Positions 37,125-45,340 of a DNA stretch of 64,000 nucleotides are shown piece by piece; position 1 is the first letter of the stretch; every line of letters starts with the position of its first letter. The notes beneath the pieces were generated by a model that saw only the letters and a list, made by a program, of their open reading frames with translations, searched no databases and was not told the origin of the DNA. A program made the translations under genes and the position numbers. The DNA lies in assembly GCA_007753675.1 (NCBI GenBank), contig CP036432.1, positions 6,946,233 to 7,010,232 of the forward strand, written 5' to 3'. The stretch comes from Stieleria magnilauensis (GTDB lineage Bacteria > Planctomycetota > Planctomycetia > Pirellulales > Pirellulaceae).

Positions 37125-38702
37125 TTAGTCGTCGAGTTGCGACTCGAGCTTTTGCAGTTGGTCGCGAAGTCGTTGAATCTCGGCTCGCACCGATTCCGAT
37201 TCGCCTGACGGGTCAGCTTGCGTCTTACTTTCTGGCTGCGGCTGCGGCTTCTTTGCCGCGGGAAGCAATTCCGGCTCAGCGGCCTGTTTCGCCGTGTCGG
37301 CTTCCGGATCCGGCGTGTTGGAGGGTGTTTGCGATGGCGTGGCCGACTGGCCGAACATGCCGCCGAGCACCGAACCGAGGCCGCCGACCAATGAATCGCT
37401 GGCGGCCGGCGTGGGGTCGGTGGCGTCCGTCGCTTGGCCAGCGACCGTCGGTCCATCACCGGATCGCAGCGACAGTGTGGCATTGACGAGACGATTGTCT
37501 CGGATCAACTGCAAATCCACGGAATCGTCAGGCGAAGCGAGCGCCAGCAGGTCGAACAGACGCTGGGTGTCGGAAACCATTTTGCTGTCAATCGCGACGA
37601 TGCGATCATCGGTTTTCAGGCCGGCCTTGTCCGCCGGCGATCCGGGCTGAATCTTCATCACTTGAACACCGCGTCGGCCGGGCACATCGCGAACCTCCGC
37701 GCCGATCTTCGGCCGTGCAGCAGTCTGTGCCGCAGCCGGGGTGGCGGCCTGGAGGGGCACGGCGATCGGATTTCGGCCCGATGCCGCTGGGTCAGTGGCC
37801 GACGTACCGCTGGCGACAGGCGATTTCGTCAGCTCGTTCGCCGGGGCCGCGTTGGTGCCGGGCTTGGCCACCAACGTGATGTCAAGATCACTGACTTGTC
37901 CGCCCCGCCCGATCCGCAAGCGAACCCGATCGCCGGGCTGACGGGCGGCAACTTGACCGACCAAGGCGGCAACCGATGGCGTGGGCACCCCGTCGATCGC
38001 AAAAATGAAGTCGCCGACGCGCAGCCCGTCTCGGTCGGCACGGGAATGGCTGGCGAATTCGGTGATTTGAACACCCGGGTAGCCCGGATCGGCGTCAATC
38101 GCCTTGATGCCGATCGATGCAGCGGTGCCGGCGGATGCTCCAGAGCCGGCAGCTGCCGGACCACCTTCGTCGTCGAAGTCGAGCGGGGAGAGAATCGAGC
38201 GACCGAACGATTGGGATCGCTGGGGAGCTGGAGAGTCGGCGTCGGCCTGGGACTGCGTCTCAGCCCCCGCCTGCCGGACGCCGCCGGGCCCGACGGCCGG
38301 CGTCGGACTGGCAGCCGGAGCTGGACTGACGGCCGGAATGCGACTGACGCCGCTGCCCGGACGAGCCAGGGGGCGATAGCGTGCCCGCGGATTCGCCTGA
38401 TCGGTTCGGCCGGCGGCGGCGGGATTCTGAGCCGCTCCGTTTGCCGGATTGGCGGCGCCGGGCTGGTTAGCGGCACCGGGCTGGCTTCCCGCACGGGGCT
38501 GGCTTCCCGCACGCGGCAGCGGGCGAGCCGGCAGGGCGCTGTTGGCGGCTTCGCCGTCTTGCGGTTGCAGTTGATCTTGGATCAGCGGCACGATCCGACT
38601 TCGCAGCCGTTGCAGCAATCCTTGCCCACGGGCATCGTCGGCGAAACAGGTGGCGGAGACGATCAGCGTGGTGATGGTCAGCAGGGAAGTCAGTGAACGC
38701 AT
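37125..38702 (-). CDS. secreted protein with two PDZ domains and a C-terminal coiled coil
   Basis: 525 aa with a signal peptide (MRSLTSLLTITTLIVSATCFADDARG). A Pro/Ala/Gly-rich low-complexity region covers ~45-190, including GSQPRAGSQPGAANQPGAAN repeats. PDZ1 spans ~195-280 (GVQITEFASHSRADRDGLRVGDFIFAIDG). After another low-complexity linker PDZ2 spans ~330-410 (GVQVMKIQPGSPADKAGLKTDDRIVAIDS). The end is a short coiled coil (ESVRAEIQRLRDQLQKLESQLDD). No protease domain is present, so it is more likely a scaffold than an HtrA-type enzyme. Confidence 0.87.
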   Translation of the reverse strand: MRSLTSLLTITTLIVSATCFADDARGQGLLQRLRSRIVPLIQDQLQPQDGEAANSALPARPLPRAGSQPRAGSQPGAANQPGAANPANGAAQNPAAAGRTDQANPRARYRPLARPGSGVSRIPAVSPAPAASPTPAVGPGGVRQAGAETQSQADADSPAPQRSQSFGRSILSPLDFDDEGGPAAAGSGASAGTAASIGIKAIDADPGYPGVQITEFASHSRADRDGLRVGDFIFAIDGVPTPSVAALVGQVAARQPGDRVRLRIGRGGQVSDLDITLVAKPGTNAAPANELTKSPVASGTSATDPAASGRNPIAVPLQAATPAAAQTAARPKIGAEVRDVPGRRGVQVMKIQPGSPADKAGLKTDDRIVAIDSKMVSDTQRLFDLLALASPDDSVDLQLIRDNRLVNATLSLRSGDGPTVAGQATDATDPTPAASDSLVGGLGSVLGGMFGQSATPSQTPSNTPDPEADTAKQAAEPELLPAAKKPQPQPESKTQADPSGESESVRAEIQRLRDQLQKLESQLDD

Positions 38703-39042
38703 GGAAAGTTCGAATTTCTTGTGGGGCAGAGAGTGATGCAGTCAGAAACGCAGACATGCCAAAGACTCTAGGGCCATCATACGCCTGATTGACAAAAAAT
38801 CGAGGCGTCCGAGGGGACGCGGCCCCCCGGCTTGTCGTTCTCGATGGCACTTTGCCGGCCAATCCGCCTTGCGACCACCGCCGAGAAAAGGCTATGCCGG
38901 TCCATTGTGGAGAACGACTTGAGTCATTCCGACGATTTTTCCCTGTTTTTGCTCAGGTGAAATCCATCGCCGGCGTCGATGACGTGTCGCATCCCGCGGG
39001 TCGTCAAAATCATTTGAACATTCGATAAATGCGGAGGCCACG
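38703..39042. other. intergenic region upstream of the PDZ gene and the flagellar cluster
   Basis: About 340 bases between divergent genes; promoters for both are expected. A short ORF at 38789-39028 lacks support. Nothing else recognised. Confidence 0.4.
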
Positions 39043-39465
39043 ATGGCCAAAGGATGGATGGAACCGGAACAGTGCAGGAACCTCTTGGTTCTTGTCGAGA
39101 CTGTGACCGCACCGTTATTGATCCAACACCAAGCGCCGGTGTGCCTGGAATTGGACATCGACTTGGAAATCCCCATCCCCTGCGACCACCAACGCACGGC
39201 GGATCTGATCACGGCGCTCAGCAAGCAGGCGTTGGAGGCGATGCCTGACGGTGGCGATCTAATGATCACCGCTTGCCAGAGCGAATCGGGATTGGAGTTG
39301 GAGATCGCCGACAGCGGGACCGATGCGACCAAACGCGAGCGTCACCTGCCGATCGCCGCGGCCGCCATCAACGCAGAGCTGCAGTGGCAGAACTGCCCCC
39401 AGGGCGGCGTGGCTGTCACCATCGTGTTCCCATCGCAATCATCCAGTAGTCGATTGGCAGCCTAA
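39043..39465 (+). CDS. small HATPase-like protein upstream of fliF
   Basis: A 140-aa protein with good ribosome site (GGAGG, spacing 5). The middle part resembles a degenerate histidine-kinase ATPase fold: DHQRTADLITALSKQALEAMPDGGDLMITACQ corresponds to the N-box strand-helix region and LELEIADSGTDA to the G1 box DxGxG, with the second Gly missing. HLPIAAAAINAELQWQNCPQGGVAVTIVFP matches the C-terminal strands. There is no dimerisation or phosphoacceptor helix. The stop is two bases before fliF, so they are probably one operon. Role unknown. Confidence 0.68.
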   Translation: MAKGWMEPEQCRNLLVLVETVTAPLLIQHQAPVCLELDIDLEIPIPCDHQRTADLITALSKQALEAMPDGGDLMITACQSESGLELEIADSGTDATKRERHLPIAAAAINAELQWQNCPQGGVAVTIVFPSQSSSSRLAA

Positions 39466-39467
39466 GC

Positions 39468-40922
39468 GTGTTGCGTCAGCGGACCGAACGATTCAAATCC
39501 CATCTCGACACCGTCCCGCCGCTCTCCGGGGCGTCGGCTCTGTCACGAGCGGTCGCCTGTGCGATCGCAGGGCTGCTGATTGTCGGTGGAATCTATTACG
39601 TCACGCCCGCCGGCTCGACGGAAACGATGGAGCCGCTCTTTGGCGGAAAGGTGCTGCGGGAGATGGAACTCAGTCAAGTCGAGTTCGCGTTCAGCAAAGC
39701 GGGCTTGAGCGATTGGCGGCGCGAAGAGGGACGGATGTTGATCCCGCGTGAGACCCGGCACGAATACCTGGCGGCGCTCGAGCAAGCCTCCGCACATCCC
39801 TACGCCTTGCAAAGCAGCGTCGAAGAGGCGCTCGGTGAGGCACCGTATTTCGAATCGGAATCGGCCCGACGCACGCGTCACCAATATGCCAAGGCACGCG
39901 ACCTGGGAAAAAAGATCGCGGCCTTTGACGACATCCTCTGGGCCAGCGTCGACTATGACGAGCAATCCGCCGGCGGGTTTGACGGCCGCACGATCCAATC
40001 CGCCAGCGTGCTGCTGGTCTCCGACAGTGGCAAGCCGATTGCGCCGGGACGGATCAGCATGATCCAGAACCTGGTCGCCGGTGCCTACGCCGGCATGGAA
40101 GCGGATCAAGTGACTGTCACGGACACGTCGGCGCGGAAAACGTACAACGGATCGGACGATCCCTTGACCCGCCAACAGCGTCAAGCGGAATACGAATTGG
40201 AACAACGCCTGACCGAATTATTGGGCGGTTATCGCGGGCTGCACATCGCCGCACGGTCGGTGTTCTGCGAGTCGGGCGACGGTAAACCGATCGCGCTGTC
40301 CAAGTCGATTCACAAAGAATCGACATCGGGCGAGTTTGAAATGCGTGTTTCCGTCGGAGTGCCCGAAAGCCAGTTCCACGCCCAATGGGTCAACGATTAT
40401 CGATCGCAACATCCCGACGGTGCCTTGCCGCTGGCGCCCACCCAAGAACAACTTGACGGCGTGCGCGTCAAAGTCATGGACAATATTCGGGATGCGGTCA
40501 AACCGTTGGTGGCGAGTGATGCCGACAGCGACGAACAAACGGTGCGAGTCTGGAGCTTTCCGGATCCGGACAAGACGCCCAAGTATCCATCACCGGTCGA
40601 TACGGTCGGTCGATGGGCCGGCGTGATCGGACCGCTTCAAGACAATCCGGTGCTGGCGATTTCGCTGGGAAGCCTGTTGTTGGTCGCCAGCGTATTTGCC
40701 ATCGCCACCATGCGAATGCGATTGCGAAATCCTTCGATGACGGCGTCATCGGTCACCGAAGTGCCAAACAGCAAACCCTCACCGCGACACCCCGATCGGC
40801 CGGCCAAGCCCCAATCGAATGCCGCCGATACCACCATGCGAGACGACTTGGCCGAACTGGTCGAATCCAACCCCGAACTGGCCGCGCAGATCGTCCACAG
40901 CTGGATGGCCGACGCCGCCTGA
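39468..40922 (+). CDS. fliF: FliF-like flagellar M-ring protein
   Basis: 484 aa from GTG 39468. One N-terminal membrane helix (AVACAIAGLLIVGGIYYV, ~33-50) leads to YscJ/FliF-type ring-building motifs: MEPLFGGKVLREMELSQVEFAFSKAGL near 61-87 and later ASVLLVSDSGKPIAPGRISMIQNLVAGAYAGMEADQVTVTDT. A second helix lies at ~402-420 (AISLGSLLLVASVFAIATM). The C-terminal DDLAELVESNPELAAQIVHSWM resembles the FliG-binding tail of FliF. It is shorter and more divergent than model FliF proteins. A FliG-like gene follows. Confidence 0.82.
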   Translation: MLRQRTERFKSHLDTVPPLSGASALSRAVACAIAGLLIVGGIYYVTPAGSTETMEPLFGGKVLREMELSQVEFAFSKAGLSDWRREEGRMLIPRETRHEYLAALEQASAHPYALQSSVEEALGEAPYFESESARRTRHQYAKARDLGKKIAAFDDILWASVDYDEQSAGGFDGRTIQSASVLLVSDSGKPIAPGRISMIQNLVAGAYAGMEADQVTVTDTSARKTYNGSDDPLTRQQRQAEYELEQRLTELLGGYRGLHIAARSVFCESGDGKPIALSKSIHKESTSGEFEMRVSVGVPESQFHAQWVNDYRSQHPDGALPLAPTQEQLDGVRVKVMDNIRDAVKPLVASDADSDEQTVRVWSFPDPDKTPKYPSPVDTVGRWAGVIGPLQDNPVLAISLGSLLLVASVFAIATMRMRLRNPSMTASSVTEVPNSKPSPRHPDRPAKPQSNAADTTMRDDLAELVESNPELAAQIVHSWMADAA

Positions 40923-40985
40923 GCGGGTTTGGCGTCTGCCGACGGTACCCGATCGTTCCAATGACCCGACCCATCTATCCCGTCC

Positions 40986-42017
40986 ATGATCACCCCGACC
41001 GAAACACACTCCGGCACCCAAGCCGATCGCGGCGATTCGATCCGCCAGATCGCCATCTTGTTGCACACGCTGCCACGTCGGACCCACCGCGTCCTGCTAG
41101 GACAACTGGGCAACGATGACAAACAACGCATCGCCCAAGAGATGTCGGCGATGGGTGAAATCGATGCGATGGAGCAGGTCCATGTGATGAAGCGGATGCG
41201 CGACGAGCTGCAGACCGAAACCAGCCGCGTCGAAAAAGTGGAATCGGAGATTCAGGACGAGATTCAAATCGGCCGAGCCAGAGTCTCTCAAAAACGCTCC
41301 AAATCGATCTATCGAGGTACCGATTCGGTCGCCGACGCGACTGCGGATTTTCAACGTGAAAGCGGCCTTGGCCCAACACCACCGGCGGAATCGGCTGCGG
41401 TCGAGGTGCCGCCCACGGAGCACACGGAGCCCGCCAAAGCCACGGCCCCCGCAGAGCAATCCCGCGCCGATGCCTCGACTGCGGCCTCGCAGCCGCCGAA
41501 CCGTGAAACGGTGGAACGCATGTTTGCTCAGTTTCACCAGACACAGGCCGCCGGCGTCTTGCCATCGGCGCTGCGGCAAAACGAAAGCAGTCTGTCCCGA
41601 CAATCGCAAGACGACGCGTCGGACCAGGGTCCCGTTGTGTTGCCAATCAATGAAAGCCGGTACGCGGTGGACGACCAACCCGCCAACGAAGCAGACGCCT
41701 ACGCCGACGAAACGCTGTGTCATCCGGCGGAATTGGCCGAACGAGTCGATCGATTCTTGACGCAACTACCGCCCCAGGATCTTTGCCGTGCCCTCGGCAT
41801 GGTGTCGACCAAACAAGCGTTCTTGGTTTTGTGCGGTTTGCCCAACGAGACCGCCGAAACCGTTCTCGACATGCTGCCGCGACGGCAATCACGCAAAGTC
41901 CGCAGCGACATGCGGCGGATGGGACAACTGCAGCTTTCCGATATCGACGCCGCAAAACAAATCGTCGCGCAAATCGCCCTTCGATTCACACAACCGTCGA
42001 CCTCGTTTGCGGCATAA
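40986..42017 (+). CDS. fliG: divergent FliG-like flagellar motor switch protein
   Basis: A 343-aa cytoplasmic protein. The N-terminal ~75 residues (RQIAILLHTLPRRTHRVLLGQLGNDDKQRIAQEMSAMGEID) resemble the FliG N domain that binds the FliF tail. A Pro/Ala/Glu-rich low-complexity linker runs ~100-240. The C-terminal ~100 residues (VDRFLTQLPPQDLCRALGMVSTKQAFLVL, LDMLPRRQSRKVRSDMRRMGQLQLSDIDAAKQIVAQIA) resemble FliG M/C armadillo-type repeats. The assignment relies on the FliF-like neighbour and these motifs. Confidence 0.72.
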   Translation: MITPTETHSGTQADRGDSIRQIAILLHTLPRRTHRVLLGQLGNDDKQRIAQEMSAMGEIDAMEQVHVMKRMRDELQTETSRVEKVESEIQDEIQIGRARVSQKRSKSIYRGTDSVADATADFQRESGLGPTPPAESAAVEVPPTEHTEPAKATAPAEQSRADASTAASQPPNRETVERMFAQFHQTQAAGVLPSALRQNESSLSRQSQDDASDQGPVVLPINESRYAVDDQPANEADAYADETLCHPAELAERVDRFLTQLPPQDLCRALGMVSTKQAFLVLCGLPNETAETVLDMLPRRQSRKVRSDMRRMGQLQLSDIDAAKQIVAQIALRFTQPSTSFAA

Positions 42018-42024
42018 AAGTGGG

Positions 42025-42160
42025 GTAAGCTTCCAGCTTGCCATTGGTAAGCTGGAAGCTTACACCACTGTTGGTCGCAAGCTGGAAGCTTACACCACTG
42101 GTGATCGCAAGCTGGAAGCGTACGCCACTGGTGGTCGCAAGCTGGAAGCGTACGCCACTT
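42025..42160. repeat. 30-bp tandem repeat array with an inverted first arm
   Basis: From 42049 a 30-bp unit (AAGCTGGAAGCTTACACCAC...) recurs about 3.7 times to ~42160. The unit shifts from CTTACACC to CGTACGCC in the last copies. In front, 42025-42039 (GTAAGCTTCCAGCTT) is the exact inverse of 42049-42063, giving a 15-bp hairpin with a 9-base loop just after the fliG stop. It may terminate fliG transcription. Frames read through it on both strands are artefacts. Confidence 0.88.
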
Positions 42161-42165
42161 GTTCG

Positions 42166-42171
42166 AAGGAG
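42166..42171 (+). promoter_or_regulatory. Shine-Dalgarno site of the M28 peptidase gene
   Basis: AAGGAG eight bases upstream of TTG 42180. It selects this start over the frame opening at 42159 next to the repeat array. Confidence 0.55.
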
Positions 42172-42179
42172 ATTTGGGT

Positions 42180-43892
42180 TTGAAACGCGACGCGTCACAG
42201 TTCGGGAGACGAATCATCGTCTCGACGTTGACGTTGGCCCTTTCGGTCTGCTTGGGTTGGTACCAATACCGCGGGCCAGCACCGTTGGCGGCAGATGCCC
42301 CGGTCGATCAGCCGTCGGCGGCGCGAATGCGTGCGACTCTGGTTGAATTGTTGGGCGATCCCCCGCAGAAACACACGACGGGCACGGCGGCCGGCGAAGC
42401 ATTTTTAGAGCGACTGGAACAAAAGCTTGACAGCTACGGGGTCTCAACTCGGCGGATCGAAATCCCGTTCGATCCCGAGCGTCAGGATCGGCATCCCAAA
42501 GGACGTATCGATCTGTTGCCGCCCGACACGGTGTTGAAGAACTTGTGGGTCACCATCGAAGGCTCGGACCCATCGCTGGCACCGATTCTGGTGGCCACCC
42601 ACCATGACTCCTGCCGCTGGGGTCCCGGCGCCGGCGACGCGGGATCGGCGGTCGTCGCCTTGGTCGAACACATACGTGTGCTGGCGAACTCACCACCGGT
42701 CCACACCACCCATTACCTGTTCACCGATGGAGAAGAATTCGGGTTGTTGGGTGCCTACGCGATCGCGGCCCAAGACTCACTGCCGTTCCCCACACCGATG
42801 TTCGTCTTGAACTTCGATGCCAGGGGCAGCAGCGGCGGCATCCCGATGTTCGAAACGCATTCCGGCAATCACGCTTGGGTCAGCGTGTTGATTGACGATC
42901 TGGCGCCGCCCAAGATCACGTCCTCGCTGGCCGTCACTGTCTATCGGATGCTCCCCAACGCGACCGACTTTAACGCTTGGCATGGCAAGCTCGGTCTGCC
43001 CGGATTCAACTACGCGGTCATCGGGGGCGCTCATCGGTATCACCAGATGGACGATACGCCGGACAACCTGAGCGATCGAACACTGCAACACATGGGGGCG
43101 CACCTGTTCTCGATGCACCGCGCCGTCGATCGATTACCCGCCGACGTCGTGCAACGCGTGCAGCAGGCATCCACGCAGCCGGATGCCGACAACGCCGTGT
43201 TCTTTGATCTGTACGGTCTGACCGTGATCCAATTCAGCGAGCGTGTGCAGCAGGTGTTGGCGCTGATCGCGGTTGTCTTGATCGGTGTGGTTTGTCTGCG
43301 TCTGCGGCACCCTTGGCGACGTCTGCCACGGCATGTGCTGAACACGCTGTGGGCGATCCTGATCGGTCTGGCGGTCGGTCTGGCAATCCGATTCGCATTG
43401 TTGACCACACCATGGAACGCGGTGAAATACACGCCGATTGATTTGCCGGCAGGGCTGTTCACGATCGCCGCGTCCTTTCTGGCCGCCACGTTCCTGCTGG
43501 AGTGGCTGGTATCGCGAGCATCCGCGGAAGAATTCAAACTGGTCAGCGATTGGATCTGGCTGGTGACCGCCGCGTTGGGCACCGTGCTGGCTTTCTTGCT
43601 ACCCGGCGGCGGCTACTTGCTGGTCTTGCCCAGTCTCGCGTACGGCTTGGTTCGTAGCGTGACGGCCAACATAAATCTCGCGGCCTGGTCGGGCTGGATC
43701 GTGGCCATTGTGCTCGATGGACCGTTGTTGGTGTTGCTGGTCCAAGCACTGGGGCCATGGCGGCAACCGCTGTACGCCGTACTGGCCAGTTTGCTGGCGG
43801 TCCTGGCGATGACAACCTGGTCGACGCAGATACGAAAAAAGGCGAGGCCGATTCCGAAGAACCGACCCCGCCTCGCACGGGGGGACGCTTAA
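42180..43892 (+). CDS. membrane-anchored M28 family zinc peptidase
   Basis: 570 aa from TTG 42180. An N-terminal hydrophobic segment (IIVSTLTLALSVCLGWY) acts as anchor. The extracytoplasmic peptidase domain carries the zinc motifs: ATHHDSCRWGPGAGDAGSAVVAL (His and bridging Asp), LFTDGEEFGLLGA (catalytic and ligand Glu), VLNFDARGSSGG and GGAHRYHQMDDTPDN with the last His. From ~355 onward there are about seven membrane helices, an architecture like ER/vacuolar M28 proteases. Probably an exported aminopeptidase. It ends ~165 bases before a convergent gene. Confidence 0.88.
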   Translation: MKRDASQFGRRIIVSTLTLALSVCLGWYQYRGPAPLAADAPVDQPSAARMRATLVELLGDPPQKHTTGTAAGEAFLERLEQKLDSYGVSTRRIEIPFDPERQDRHPKGRIDLLPPDTVLKNLWVTIEGSDPSLAPILVATHHDSCRWGPGAGDAGSAVVALVEHIRVLANSPPVHTTHYLFTDGEEFGLLGAYAIAAQDSLPFPTPMFVLNFDARGSSGGIPMFETHSGNHAWVSVLIDDLAPPKITSSLAVTVYRMLPNATDFNAWHGKLGLPGFNYAVIGGAHRYHQMDDTPDNLSDRTLQHMGAHLFSMHRAVDRLPADVVQRVQQASTQPDADNAVFFDLYGLTVIQFSERVQQVLALIAVVLIGVVCLRLRHPWRRLPRHVLNTLWAILIGLAVGLAIRFALLTTPWNAVKYTPIDLPAGLFTIAASFLAATFLLEWLVSRASAEEFKLVSDWIWLVTAALGTVLAFLLPGGGYLLVLPSLAYGLVRSVTANINLAAWSGWIVAIVLDGPLLVLLVQALGPWRQPLYAVLASLLAVLAMTTWSTQIRKKARPIPKNRPRLARGDA

Positions 43893-44057
43893 TATCTCGT
43901 TGTTGTGCTTGCTGCGTGTCGCGTCCCTCGCACACCTAGACATTAGTCCGATTCCGGCGGGTTCAATACAAAAGCTTCAGGAAAAGTCTGCTTTTGACCT
44001 TTCCGATCCCGGAAACCCGTCCGGTTGTTTCGGACGCAACGGTCGTAACGTTTTTTG

Positions 44058-45035
44058 TCAGACGCCGAGTGCTTTGCGCATCCGATCTAAAGCCGCCGGA
44101 ATGTGTTCGTAGGGGTTTTCGTCTTCGTATTCCAGGACCACGAACCCCTGGTAGCCGCTGTCGCGCAGAATCCCAGCGATCCGATCCATGTCGGCCGGAT
44201 ACTCCGTGCCATCGGGTTTCTTCATGTTGACTTTGACTTGAACGTTGACGGCGAAGGGCACGCATTTTTCCAGATCACCGTACGGATCGTCGCTGTAGAA
44301 ATTGCCGGTGTCCAAGTTGATGCCGACCCAGGGATGGTCGACGGCATGAATGATCGGCAACAGTTGGTCGGGCCGGAGATTGCCGTGGTTTTCGATCCCC
44401 AGAAAAACGCCTCGCTCGCCCGCCCGCATGGCGCAGCGTTTCATCGCGGCAACCGCCTCGTTCATGCGTTCGGGATGATCATCCAGTTCCTTTCCTTTGC
44501 CGGCGAAGAAGCGGATGTGCGGAGCCCCCATCACGGCGGCTTTGTCGATCCACCCGATCGCGGTTTCAATCTCCCGCTCCATTTTGTCGCCGGCACCCTG
44601 GGTGAAGTTATTGCCGATCGCGGTGCCGGAAATGGTCACGCCGCGAAGGAACGCTTGGCGTTTGAGTTCCAGGAAGTACGCGTCGTCGGCATCCGGCGGG
44701 AAAAAGTAACTCGTCAATTCAGCCGCCTCCAAGCCCTGCGCGACGCAGTAATCGAGGAACCCGACCATGTCGATCGCTTTGCCGTCGGAGGCTGGTTCCT
44801 TTCGTTTTCCTTTCATGAACGAAAAGTAGTTGCGTAACGAATAGGCGGCCAACCCGACGCGAAAGCGAGCTCCACCGCTGCGGGCAAATGGTTCCGCCGC
44901 AGCGACGGTGGCCGGGGCGACGCCATCACCGGTCGCCGCACAAGCGGCGACGCACGTCGCACCGGCGACGGCGATGAATTGGCGGCGACTGGGGGGAACG
45001 GCAGCGCGGTCGGATGGCTTGGGACGTGTCAGCAC
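44058..45035 (-). CDS. Tat-exported TIM-barrel sugar phosphate isomerase/epimerase-like protein
   Basis: 325 aa from GTG 45035; the frame is open to 45131, but that would leave an unusually long leader before the Tat motif. SRRQFIAVAGATCVAACAA is the Tat signal. The AP-endonuclease-2/xylose-isomerase-like barrel follows, with VGLAAYSLRNYF, ISGTAIGNNF, FLGIENHGN, WVGINLDTGN and FVVLEYEDENP; the Glu, His and Asp positions fit a metal-dependent epimerase fold. Planctomycetes encode many such exported enzymes. Substrate unknown. Confidence 0.87.
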   Translation of the reverse strand: MLTRPKPSDRAAVPPSRRQFIAVAGATCVAACAATGDGVAPATVAAAEPFARSGGARFRVGLAAYSLRNYFSFMKGKRKEPASDGKAIDMVGFLDYCVAQGLEAAELTSYFFPPDADDAYFLELKRQAFLRGVTISGTAIGNNFTQGAGDKMEREIETAIGWIDKAAVMGAPHIRFFAGKGKELDDHPERMNEAVAAMKRCAMRAGERGVFLGIENHGNLRPDQLLPIIHAVDHPWVGINLDTGNFYSDDPYGDLEKCVPFAVNVQVKVNMKKPDGTEYPADMDRIAGILRDSGYQGFVVLEYEDENPYEHIPAALDRMRKALGV

Positions 45036-45154
45036 CGGTGTGTACCTGGGGAAGTGGGGAACGTGGAAGGGATGCAACGTTTTGTCGACCGATTTTAGCG
45101 ACTCGCGGCGCGCTTCATCACAAAATATCAACGCGTTCTTCTCCGGCGTGAAGG

Positions 45155-45323
45155 ACCGGAGGGCTCGCGCCCAATGTCACTTACTTTGGCGCCAAACGGG
45201 GTGCTTTTGTTAGCGGCAGGGCGCGAGCCCTCCGGTCTTTCAAGGTCAAACCGGACGGCTCGCGCCGTTCCGCTACCTCCCTCAGTGCCAAAGTAAGCAG
45301 TATTGGGCTGACGCCCTGCCGCT
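45155..45323. repeat. cluster of nested hairpin repeats, including an uninterrupted copy of the IS1182 target hairpin
   Basis: Three nested inverted repeats fill the gap between the epimerase and hemC genes. Outer: 45155-45174 with 45303-45323 (imperfect). Middle: CTTACTTTGGC at 45180-45190 with its exact inverse at 45287-45297. Inner: imperfect 25-bp arms at 45212-45236 and 45250-45274 around a 13-base loop. The inner hairpin is the same repeat that is split by the MITE and IS1182 element at 11339-13516, here uninterrupted. Confidence 0.82.
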
Positions 45324-45340
45324 AGGAATCATCTGACGAC

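Noticed and set aside
41986-42198. Frames reading through the 30-bp repeat array as 10-residue repeats (KLEAYTTVGR on plus, SGVRFQLATT on minus)
   Set aside because: The repeat is intergenic, palindromic at its start, and the frames run into fliG antisense or lack ribosome sites. They are translations of a DNA repeat.
43843-43878. GC-rich inverted repeat near the M28 peptidase 3' end considered as a terminator
   Set aside because: The stem is short and imperfect and lies within the coding sequence, with no T tract directly after it.
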